Assembly (NCBI GenBank): GCA_035637455.1
Contig: DASPXE010000320.1
Coordinates: 1-10,558 of the forward strand
Reading direction: 5' to 3'
Source of the DNA: 20CM-4-69-16 sp035637455
Lineage (GTDB): Bacteria > Gemmatimonadota > Gemmatimonadetes > Gemmatimonadales > GWC2-71-9
Length of the DNA stretch: 10,558 nt
In this document: positions 1-7,133 of the stretch, one piece after another
Layout: each line of letters begins with the position of its first letter
Position numbering within the stretch: position 1 is the first letter of the stretch
Notes under the pieces: generated by a model
Told to the model about the DNA's origin: nothing
What the model saw: the letters and a program-made list of their open reading frames with translations, nothing else
The model's database searches: none
Translations under genes and position numbers: made by a program

Positions 1-20
1 CAAGTTGTTGCGGGAGAAAG

Positions 21-104
21 CGGAGGGCACAGGACTCGAACCTGTACGGGCTTGCGCCCAGCGGTTTTCAAGACCGCCGCCTTACCAGTTAGGTCTAGCC
101 CTCC
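21..104 (-). tRNA. tRNA-Ser (anticodon UGA)
   Basis: On the minus strand this folds as a class II tRNA. The 7-bp acceptor stem (GGAGGGC with GCCCTCC) is perfect. The anticodon stem is GCGGT with ACCGC, closing loop CTTGAAA, so the anticodon is TGA, which reads the serine codon UCA. The long variable arm expected of tRNA-Ser is present as GGGC-GCAA-GCCC, and the T arm ACAGG-TTCGAGT-CCTGT is perfect. The discriminator base is G (position 21), as is usual for serine. No CCA is encoded after it. The D arm is the weak part: reading G-A-C against G-G-C gives an A-G mismatch in a three-pair stem, or else one extra base. It is not tRNA-Sec, which would carry a UCA anticodon. Confidence 0.95.
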
Positions 105-227
105 CGATTACTACCACTGAACTTACGCTGCGGCGGCCCGGCGAGAAGGCCATTGAGAGGCACAGGTTCGGCGAGTTTTTCCGGGGAGAGCCAACGCCCC
201 TTGGTCGAGTGGGTCGGTCGAACGCAG

Positions 228-599
228 TTACAACGCGAGGTCCGTCAGAACGTCGGCGAGCACCTCGCCTTCCTCCCGCGTCAACGCATCCCACACACCC
301 CGGTTGCCATCCGCCCGCACGACTTCGAACACCGGCCGAGCGGCCGGACGCCCCCCGACCGTCCAGCGTGGCCGGGCGATCCAGAACCCGGACGTGCCAT
401 CCGAGTCGTTCTCGTAGCATTCCGCAATCCGGCAGGCCACGGCGTGGCAAGCAAAGCCCTTGGGCAAGGACTGCTGGCACGCCGCCAACGCTGCCTCGAG
501 TTGCTCAACAACGCCATTCGCCTGGTGGGTGATCATCGTGTTCGCTGGGGCAAGGGAAGCGTGTGGGGTAGTCATCCGTCCGAGGATGGCGCCAGGCAT
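228..599 (-). CDS. Small uncharacterised protein with four cysteines
   Basis: I do not recognise this 123-residue product. It has no signal peptide or membrane segment. Four cysteines sit at residues 41, 51, 56 and 61, in a stretch that looks helical and includes His52, so a metal site or disulfides are possible but unproven. The C-terminal third is acidic and Leu/Val-rich and ends Asp-Leu-Ala-Leu. Composition is balanced, unlike the Arg/Pro-rich shadow frames on the other strand, and third codon positions are mostly G or C, though less strictly than in the neighbours. The start is uncertain: Met1 (599) and Met9 (575) both lack a strong Shine-Dalgarno sequence. It lies 75 bases after the TPR gene and before the tRNA, on the same strand, so it may be a late operon member or an independent gene. 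Confidence 0.6.
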   Translation of the reverse strand: MPGAILGRMTTPHASLAPANTMITHQANGVVEQLEAALAACQQSLPKGFACHAVACRIAECYENDSDGTSGFWIARPRWTVGGRPAARPVFEVVRADGNRGVWDALTREEGEVLADVLTDLAL

Positions 600-674
600 G
601 TCGGGGTAACGGTCCCGAATCGCTCGCGATCGGCCCAGATGCGAATTGCGACCGGCAGGCGGGGAGGAAGTGTG

Positions 675-2531
675 CTACTGCACCCGCCGGTAAATCACGA
701 CGCGCTTGCGGTGGGTGACGGTGAATCGCTCCACGGGGACCTCACCGTCGCCCGACGCGACCTGGGTGACGTGGTCCCAGGAGGCGATGAACGTGTTCCC
801 TCCCTGATACTGCAGCGGCCCCAGTTCGCTGCCCTCGAGCGCCACGATCAGGCGGTCCTGGCGCGCGTAGATCTGCACGCGCCCATAAAGGCCGGCGTAC
901 GTCCCCACCCACAGGCTCCGCCTTGCAGCCGCGATCGGCAGGTCGAGGATCGGCGCCGCCGGCAGCGACCACGGTGGTGTCGCGTCGGACAGGATCTGAC
1001 GGAACCGTGAGCTGGACGCCACGGGATAGAACCCGAGGCTCACGTCGCCTGTGAGCAGGGACCACAGCTTCACGCCACGCGGCGAAATCCGCTCCAGCAG
1101 GTCCAAGGCCGTCGCAGAGTCGCCCAGCCGCAGGTAGTGAAAGGCGAGCGGCTCCGCCACGCGCCAACTGAGACCTCCCGCGCCTTGGAGACGGGCGAGC
1201 ACCGAGTCCGCCTCGACCCGGGCGGCTGCCGTGTCACCGAGCGAGCCAAGCGAGAGTGCGTGCCACGCGGTCCACGACGGCCACATGTCCGCCGCACATG
1301 TTTCGCAGTGAGAGGCCTGGAGGTCGCGGCGGGCACCGGAAGTATCGCCTTGGCGCAGTCGTGCGTCGGCACGGTCCAGCCGCGCCAACAGGAATCCCGG
1401 GTCGACGGCCAGCGCGCTGTCCAAGAGTGACCTGGCCTCGCCGGGTACGACCATTTGTGCGTAGGCGCGGAGCGTGATGGGGCGTCCGGGATCGATCGCC
1501 AGCGCGCGCCGCCAGGCCGTGACCGCAGTCGAATCGTCACCCATCACCGTCGCCGCGTCCCCCATCTGGTGCCACGCCTCGGCGTTCCGGGGATCGAGCG
1601 AGACAGCCCGCGCGAACGCCGCCATCACACCGTCCCAGGTACGGGGGTGGCGGAACTCGAGCAGGTATCCCCGGGCGAGCCAGGCATCGGAGTTGGACGG
1701 GTCGCGCCGCAGCGCTTCATCCGCTGCCGCCATACCCCGATCCAGCAGGCTGTCGGCCGGAGACGCACCCGTCGCATCCCAATCCCAATCGAGCCGCAGG
1801 GCGTACGCCAGTCCGACGCGGGCCAGCGCCGAGACGAATCCAGAGTCGAGCGCCGCCGCGTGCCGATACTCCGCCGTCGCGCGGACCAGCCCGGTGGAGG
1901 TGCGCTGAGCGAGAGCGTAGTTCCCGCGCAGGAAGTGCTCGTAGGCCTCCGGGTTGCGCGTCACCCGCACCGCTGCGACCGCGCGGCGCTCGGTGGGGAG
2001 GAGCCGTCCTGCGACGCCTTCCGCCACCCGCCGCGCGATGTTGTCCTCGAGGGCGAACAGACTGTCGTCAGCGCCGACGAACTGGTCGCCCCACACGCGC
2101 GTGCCGGTCGCGGTGTGCGCCAGCTCGATGGTGACGCGCACGGCGCGGTCCGCGCGCTGCACGCTGCCGGTCACGAGATACGCGACGCCCAGAGTCCGGC
2201 CGATTACCGGGGGATCGGGGACGTTCGCGCCGCGGAACCGCCGTACCGCGGAGCGTGATTTGACGGAAATGCGCCCGACCTGGCCGAGCTGGGCGATGAT
2301 CGCCTCGGTCAGTCCTTCCGCGAGATAGTCGTCGGTCGAGTCGGGTGACGCGTTGTCGAAGTAGAGCACGGCGAGGCTGGTGGGCGATGGTGCGGCGACA
2401 GCCGCAGACCGGCACGGCGGGGCCGAGCCGTCGGGGCACTGCGCGTGCGCCATCCCGGGTACGACACTCGTCAGAGCGACCGCTACAGCGAGCCCGCGTC
2501 CCACATGCTCAACATATTTCTCGGAGAGCAT
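675..2531 (-). CDS. Exported TPR protein with N-terminal FlgO/TolB-like domain
   Basis: 618 residues. Residues 1-30 form a Sec-type signal peptide with probable cleavage after Ala-His-Ala. A short Cys32-Pro-Asp-Gly...Pro-Pro-Cys40 motif follows. Residues about 52-180 (SLAVLYFDN, YLAEGLTEAIIAQL, LVTGSVQR, ALEDNIARRVAEGV) match the domain related to FlgO and TolB N-termini that often sits before TPRs in bacterial kinase- or cyclase-associated proteins. Residues about 192-480 hold TPR-like helix pairs, clearest at 282-350 (AEAWHQMGDA, AFARAVSLDP, AWRRALAIDP). Residues about 533-618 form a beta-rich tail, starting near WVGTYAGLYGRVQIY, that resembles DUF3471-type C-terminal domains. No kinase, cyclase or DNA-binding domain is fused. 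The likely role is a periplasmic protein-interaction scaffold; its partner is unknown. It starts 16 bases after the preceding DUF2723 gene and has no clear Shine-Dalgarno sequence, suggesting coupled translation. Confidence 0.88.
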   Translation of the reverse strand: MLSEKYVEHVGRGLAVAVALTSVVPGMAHAQCPDGSAPPCRSAAVAAPSPTSLAVLYFDNASPDSTDDYLAEGLTEAIIAQLGQVGRISVKSRSAVRRFRGANVPDPPVIGRTLGVAYLVTGSVQRADRAVRVTIELAHTATGTRVWGDQFVGADDSLFALEDNIARRVAEGVAGRLLPTERRAVAAVRVTRNPEAYEHFLRGNYALAQRTSTGLVRATAEYRHAAALDSGFVSALARVGLAYALRLDWDWDATGASPADSLLDRGMAAADEALRRDPSNSDAWLARGYLLEFRHPRTWDGVMAAFARAVSLDPRNAEAWHQMGDAATVMGDDSTAVTAWRRALAIDPGRPITLRAYAQMVVPGEARSLLDSALAVDPGFLLARLDRADARLRQGDTSGARRDLQASHCETCAADMWPSWTAWHALSLGSLGDTAAARVEADSVLARLQGAGGLSWRVAEPLAFHYLRLGDSATALDLLERISPRGVKLWSLLTGDVSLGFYPVASSSRFRQILSDATPPWSLPAAPILDLPIAAARRSLWVGTYAGLYGRVQIYARQDRLIVALEGSELGPLQYQGGNTFIASWDHVTQVASGDGEVPVERFTVTHRKRVVIYRRVQ

Positions 2532-2547
2532 TGCGGGAGAGGGCCGG

Positions 2548-4905
2548 TCAACGCTCCGGCGGCGGGACGAAGCCGTAGCTGGTGTTCTTGAAGATCGAAT
2601 CCGCCAGCACCAGCGCCTTGGCTGCTTCCTGCGGCTTCTGCTTCTGCAGCACCTGGGCCAGTCCCTGGTACACGATGCCGTAGGTCGCGAGGATCCCCTC
2701 GGATGGCCGGTCGACCCAACCGCGCGGCCGGGGCCGCGCCGCGGTGTCGCTGTGGTACACCTGGAACGCGAGCGCCTCGGTGCGCGGGATGTTCACGTAG
2801 CCGAGCCCGGAGATCGCCTTGATGCTGTCCGACTCCGTGATCGGCTCCTGGTGCAGCTTGCGTACGAACCCCTGACCCTCGAGATACGACGTGAGGCCGA
2901 ACTGGTCGGCGTAGGGCCCGACGGTGCGCGAAAAGTAGATGGGCCGCTTCCCCAGCTGGTCTCTGATCGCCTGCAGCGTGATCACGTCCGCCTTCTCCAG
3001 ATACTGACGACCGAGCTGCGCCGGATCGAGCGTGACGCCGATGCCGCCCAGGCCGACGGTGGTCTTCTTCTCGAGGAAGTACACGGGCTGCAGCCCGTCG
3101 AGCTGCGCGTCGCTGAAGCTGAGCAGCTTCCCGGTCGGCTTGGGCCACGTCCGGCCGCGGTAGATCGCGGCCGCCTTGTCGGCGTCGAACTCGTAGATCG
3201 GCCGGCGCTGCAGCTGGCGCAGGTACCAGTCGGTGTTGGCGAGCGACAGGTTCACCACGGTAACGTCCTTGCGGATGCCCTCGACCTCCTGCGCATACCA
3301 CAGGGGGAACGTGTCGTTGTCGCCCGCGGTGACGAGGATCCCGTACGGCTCCGCCGACTGGAGGATGTCGGACGCAAAGTCCCGCGCCAGCGTCTCGCCC
3401 GCGCGCGATGCGGTGAGCCGGTTGCCGGCGAGCGGGATCAGCGCCAGCAACAGCAGCGGGGTGGCGAAGCGCCAGCGGCGCTCGGGATCGGGCTCGCGGT
3501 GCTCGAGCCACTCCGCCGCCCACTCCATCAGCGTCGCGAGCCCCATGCCCACCCACACGCCCCACAGCGCGAACGACGTGATGAAGAAGTAATCGCGCTC
3601 GCGGACCTCGCGTGCCAGCTGCGGCCGGTCGAGCATCTGCGAGTAGCCGTACTTGAAGTTGAGGTAAAAGATGAGCAGCAGCGTGAACGTGACCATGAGC
3701 GCGGTCATCGCAAGCGCGGCGCGACGGTCGGCGCGCCAATGCCGCCACGCGCCGAGCAGGCCGAGCGAGGCGAACACGACGGCGAGCCCGCGCTGCAGGC
3801 CCCCCATCCAGTCGCGGCCCCACTGCCAGCTGAAGTATTGGACCCACATCCCGATCTGCGCCGTGATGGTCGCCTGGCGCTGGCTCACGGGCGGCTTACC
3901 GTACTGCTGGCGCGTGAGCACGTCCCAGAAAGCCTGCCAGGTGGTCGGCTCCCCTTCGTTGATCGGCGGGAAGTGCGCGGCGCGGATCGGCAGAAACAGG
4001 TAGACCGAGATGCCCGCGACCGCGACGGCGAGCACGGCGAGCGCGAAATCCCAATTCCGGGCCCTGAACAGAGCGTTGCCGAGCGCGGCGAAGAACAGCA
4101 CGACGGCGGCCTTCAGGGGTGCCGCATTCTCGAGGCCCGTGGCCACGATTATGGCGTACACGCTGCAGAACAGGAACCACTGGGACCACTCCACCCGGCG
4201 GGACTCGTCGTCCGCCGGGCGCTGCGCCTTGAGCGGCGGCAACAGCAGGACCACCACGACCGGCCCGACCAGGACGCCCATCATGTGGTTGGTCGCGGTG
4301 AGCGCCAGCAGGTACACGATCAAGAGCAGGTAATGGTCGTGCGCTTCGCCGGGCGGCTGGTCGTCCCAGCGCAGGATCAGCCACAGCACCAGGGCGACCG
4401 AGAGCAGCGACAGCGTGTACACCTTCTCGTTCACGACCGACTGGTTCCATACGGTGAACGCGGTTGCCGAGCAGATCGCGCCTGCCAGCGCGGCGAGCCG
4501 CCGCGGCCACGTCGCCGGCACCCACGCCCGCATCAAGCGCTCGCCCACCAGGAACCAGCACCCTGCCGCGACGGCGCTCGTGACCGCAGCGAGCAGGTTG
4601 ATCCGCATCGCGTACCCCGCCGCCAGGGGCAGGAGGCCCCAGGTGTGCGCGAGCAGCGTGAATAGCGGGTTGCCCGGGGGATGCGGGATGCCTAGCACGT
4701 ACGCGGCGGCGATGTACTCGGAGGTGTCCCAGAACTGCGTCGTGGGCGCGAGCGTCACGACGTAGAGAATCAAGGCGCCGAGCGACACGAGCGCGGCCAT
4801 GAGGTATGGCGGGGCCTCGGGCGCCCGGCCCGCTCCGACGACGGGCGAGGCAGCGACCACCCGCTCGGTCACCGGGACCTTCACCGCTTGCTGTGCGTGG
4901 CTCAT
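2548..4905 (-). CDS. DUF2723 (TMEM260-like) GT-C membrane glycosyltransferase, copy 1
   Basis: 785 residues. About 13 hydrophobic segments lie between residues 36 and 497, followed by a soluble C-terminal part (about 500-785). The DUF2723 signature is clear: TLAPTTQFWDTSEYI (Asp60, Glu63), then LGIPHPPGNPLF. The Asp and Glu in the first outer loop are the expected catalytic region of a GT-C-fold enzyme using a lipid-linked sugar. Other conserved blocks are WNQSVVNEKVYT, NEGEPTTWQA, EVRERDYFFI, TAGDNDTFPLWYAQEVEG and SLANTDWYLRQLQRR. The human relative TMEM260 is a protein O-mannosyltransferase; the sugar and acceptor of bacterial members are not established, so transferase activity here is inferred. 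The start is supported by a GAGGA Shine-Dalgarno sequence 5 bases upstream, 12 bases after the stop of its paralogue. Compared with that paralogue it has about 54 extra residues (roughly 225-290), probably two more membrane helices. Confidence 0.93.
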   Translation of the reverse strand: MSHAQQAVKVPVTERVVAASPVVGAGRAPEAPPYLMAALVSLGALILYVVTLAPTTQFWDTSEYIAAAYVLGIPHPPGNPLFTLLAHTWGLLPLAAGYAMRINLLAAVTSAVAAGCWFLVGERLMRAWVPATWPRRLAALAGAICSATAFTVWNQSVVNEKVYTLSLLSVALVLWLILRWDDQPPGEAHDHYLLLIVYLLALTATNHMMGVLVGPVVVVLLLPPLKAQRPADDESRRVEWSQWFLFCSVYAIIVATGLENAAPLKAAVVLFFAALGNALFRARNWDFALAVLAVAVAGISVYLFLPIRAAHFPPINEGEPTTWQAFWDVLTRQQYGKPPVSQRQATITAQIGMWVQYFSWQWGRDWMGGLQRGLAVVFASLGLLGAWRHWRADRRAALAMTALMVTFTLLLIFYLNFKYGYSQMLDRPQLAREVRERDYFFITSFALWGVWVGMGLATLMEWAAEWLEHREPDPERRWRFATPLLLLALIPLAGNRLTASRAGETLARDFASDILQSAEPYGILVTAGDNDTFPLWYAQEVEGIRKDVTVVNLSLANTDWYLRQLQRRPIYEFDADKAAAIYRGRTWPKPTGKLLSFSDAQLDGLQPVYFLEKKTTVGLGGIGVTLDPAQLGRQYLEKADVITLQAIRDQLGKRPIYFSRTVGPYADQFGLTSYLEGQGFVRKLHQEPITESDSIKAISGLGYVNIPRTEALAFQVYHSDTAARPRPRGWVDRPSEGILATYGIVYQGLAQVLQKQKPQEAAKALVLADSIFKNTSYGFVPPPER

Positions 4906-4910
4906 GCGCG

Positions 4911-4915
4911 TCCTC
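4911..4915 (-). promoter_or_regulatory. Shine-Dalgarno sequence of DUF2723 copy 1
   Basis: Minus-strand GAGGA lies 5 bases before the ATG at 4905, just after the TAA of the preceding gene (4920-4918). It fixes the start codon and is one of only two clear ribosome binding sites in the operon. Confidence 0.75.
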
Positions 4916-4917
4916 AG

Positions 4918-7128
4918 TTAATTGCCGGCGGCGCGCCGCTCGGCGGGCAACGTGTACGTCGTGTTGGCGAGGATCGCGTCGCGCAGCTCACCCGCTCGGG
5001 CTGCGAGCGCCGGCTCCCGATCCCGCAGCACGGCCGCGATCGTGTCGTACACGAAGGCGTAGCCGAACAGACTATTCTGGGACGGGACGTCCACCCAGCC
5101 GCGCGGCCGGGGGCGAGCCGCGGTCTCACCGCCCGAGTACACACCGAACGCCAAGGCGCGTGTCCGTGGAATGTTCACGAACCCTCGGCCCGGCAGGAGG
5201 CGCACGGTGTCGCTCGGCGCGAGCGGCCGGGGCACCATGCGGCGCACCAACCCTTCGCCCACCAGATAGGGGGAAAGCCCCAACTGGTCAGCGTAGTTGC
5301 CCGTAGAAGTGGAAAAATAAATGGGGCGCTTGCCCAGCTGGTCCTTGATGATCTGCAACACCGCCAGGTCCGAGCGCTCGAGGTAGGGACGCCCCAGCGC
5401 GCGGGGGTCGACCCTGACCTCAATCGGCCCGAGGTAGCCCGTGATCGGCTGCGCCAGGGGAGCGTACGGCGGGAGAGTGTCGGCGGGCTCACGCAGATAG
5501 TAGCGGCTCATCCAGGGCGTGGTCGGCCGTGGCCAGCTCCGGTCGCCGAACCAGGCCGGGGCGGACCGGGGCTCGAAGGTCGGGGGAGCCCGGCGCTGCA
5601 ACTGGCGCAGGTACCAGTCGGTGTTGGCGAGCGACAACACCAGCACGTTCACGTCCCGGCGGACACCCTCCACCTCCTGCGCATACCACAATGGGAACGT
5701 GTCGTTGTCGCCGGCCGTGACCACCAGCGCGTAGGGATCGAGCGACTGCAGCACATCGCGGGCATAGTCACTGGCCATCGTCTCGCCAGCGCGCGAGGCG
5801 GTGAGGCGATTGCCGAGCAGCGGCACGAGCGCGACGAGCAGCACGGGGGTGCACACCGCCCAGCGCCGCGCGGCGCGCGGCTCGCGGGCGCTCAGGCCGC
5901 TCTGGAGCCACTCCATCAGCGCCGCGAAGCCCATTGCCACCCAAATCCCCCACACCGCAAACGACGCGATGAAGAAATAGTCGCGCTCCCGCACCTCGTG
6001 CTCGAGGCCCGGGGCGTTGTAGGGCTGGGAGAACCCCCACTTGAAGTTCAGGTAGAAGACGAGCGCCACCGTGAGCGTGATCATGAGCGTCGTCATCGCC
6101 AGCGCGGCACGTCGCTCGGCGCGCCACTGCCGCCGTGCGCCCGCCAAGCCGAGGGCCGCGAACGTCACCGCCAGGAAGCGCTGCACCGCCGCGTCCCAGT
6201 CGTGGCCGAACTGCCACGTGAAGTACTGCACGTAGTTCAGGAGCTGCTGTCCGTACAGGACGAGCGTGTGGCCGGGGTTGTCCGGGCCGGGCGGATACAT
6301 CGGATTGGCGAACACCGACGGCTTTCCGAACTGAGCGCGTGCCAGGACGGCCTGGAGAGCCTGCCACGTGGTCGGCTCGCCCTCGTTCAAGTAGGGATCG
6401 AAGTGCGCGCGGATCGGTATGAAGAGGTCGACGCTCGTCCCGACCGCCGCGACGAGGGCCGCCGCGATGAGGAAGCGGGGCCGCAGCAGAGCCCGGGGGT
6501 CGGTCGCCAAGACGTAGACCAGCACGGCGGGCGCAGCCAGCACTCCCATGAGGTGGTTCGTCGCCGTGAGTGCGAGCAGGTACACGATCAGCACGAGTTG
6601 ATGGTCGCGCCGCGCCGCCGCCGGCTGATCGGCCCAGCGCACCGCGAGCCACAGCACGAGCGCGATCGAGAATACACTCACTGTATAGACCTTTTCGTTC
6701 ACCACCGACTGGTTCCACACGGTGAACGCCGTCGCGCTGACCATCACACCCGCAGCCGCGGTGAGGCGCCGCGGCCAGGTAGGTGACACGATCGGGCGCA
6801 GCCAGCGGTCCGCGATCAGGAACCAGATCCCTGCCGCCGCCGCGCTCGTCGCCGCGGCGAGCAGGTTGATGCGCTGCGCGTAGTCGGCGCCGAGCGGGAG
6901 CAGCCCCCACGCGTGCGCCAGCAGGATGAAGAGCGGGTTTCCGGGGGGATGGGGAATGCCCAGCGCGTGCACGGCGGTGATGTACTCCGACGCGTCCCAG
7001 AACTGCGTCGTCGGCGCGAGCGTCACGACGTACAGGATCAGCGCGCCGCAAGCGACGACCAGGGCGGGGACATAGGGAGGGCGCTCGGCGTCGCAGTACG
7101 GCGTGAGTTGGTCGCGCATGCTCGTCAT
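4918..7128 (-). CDS. DUF2723 (TMEM260-like) GT-C membrane glycosyltransferase, copy 2
   Basis: 736 residues, paralogous to the next gene along nearly its whole length. It shares TLAPTTQFWDASEYI (Asp45, Glu48), LGIPHPPGNPLF, WNQSVVNEKVYT, NEGEPTTWQA, EVRERDYFFI, TAGDNDTFPLWYAQEVEG and SLANTDWYLRQLQRR, plus the tail motifs QLGKRPIYFS and ARPRPRGWVD. The same inferred role applies: an inner-membrane enzyme moving a sugar from a lipid carrier to an acceptor outside the cytoplasm, acceptor unknown. It is shorter between residues 199 and 240, where copy 1 carries extra helices, but has its own Pro/Gly-rich insert at about 273-286. The frame stays open upstream to 7602 inside purH, but that extension is Arg/Gly-rich and overlaps a certain gene, so I start at 7128 (Met-Thr-Ser-Met), 5 bases after the purH stop. 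Met4 at 7119 is an equal alternative. Neither has a strong Shine-Dalgarno sequence. Confidence 0.92.
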   Translation of the reverse strand: MTSMRDQLTPYCDAERPPYVPALVVACGALILYVVTLAPTTQFWDASEYITAVHALGIPHPPGNPLFILLAHAWGLLPLGADYAQRINLLAAATSAAAAGIWFLIADRWLRPIVSPTWPRRLTAAAGVMVSATAFTVWNQSVVNEKVYTVSVFSIALVLWLAVRWADQPAAARRDHQLVLIVYLLALTATNHLMGVLAAPAVLVYVLATDPRALLRPRFLIAAALVAAVGTSVDLFIPIRAHFDPYLNEGEPTTWQALQAVLARAQFGKPSVFANPMYPPGPDNPGHTLVLYGQQLLNYVQYFTWQFGHDWDAAVQRFLAVTFAALGLAGARRQWRAERRAALAMTTLMITLTVALVFYLNFKWGFSQPYNAPGLEHEVRERDYFFIASFAVWGIWVAMGFAALMEWLQSGLSAREPRAARRWAVCTPVLLVALVPLLGNRLTASRAGETMASDYARDVLQSLDPYALVVTAGDNDTFPLWYAQEVEGVRRDVNVLVLSLANTDWYLRQLQRRAPPTFEPRSAPAWFGDRSWPRPTTPWMSRYYLREPADTLPPYAPLAQPITGYLGPIEVRVDPRALGRPYLERSDLAVLQIIKDQLGKRPIYFSTSTGNYADQLGLSPYLVGEGLVRRMVPRPLAPSDTVRLLPGRGFVNIPRTRALAFGVYSGGETAARPRPRGWVDVPSQNSLFGYAFVYDTIAAVLRDREPALAARAGELRDAILANTTYTLPAERRAAGN

Positions 7129-7133
7129 GTCGG

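Noticed and set aside
21..104. tRNA as the attachment site of an integrated element
   Set aside because: I saw no second copy of the tRNA 3' end in the window and no integrase or phage gene nearby.
600..674. Terminator or promoter between the TPR gene and the small gene
   Set aside because: Only a 5-bp hairpin (ATCGC-GA-GCGAT on the minus strand) without a T-run, and no convincing -35/-10 pair.
153..1010. Plus-strand open frame of 285 codons across the small gene and the end of the TPR gene
   Set aside because: Composition is Arg/His/Pro/Gly-rich with no domain, and it runs antisense across two genes and the gap between them.
2380..4665. Plus-strand open frame of 761 codons opposite DUF2723 copy 1
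   Set aside because: Its product is rich in Arg, His, Gln, Pro and Glu with no hydrophobic core or known motif. It mirrors a well-supported gene, and long antisense frames are expected when third positions are almost all G or C.
4888..6786. Plus-strand open frame of 632 codons opposite DUF2723 copy 2, resembling the antisense frame opposite copy 1
   Set aside because: The likeness of the two antisense products follows from the likeness of the two sense genes in the same relative frame. It is not independent evidence of coding.
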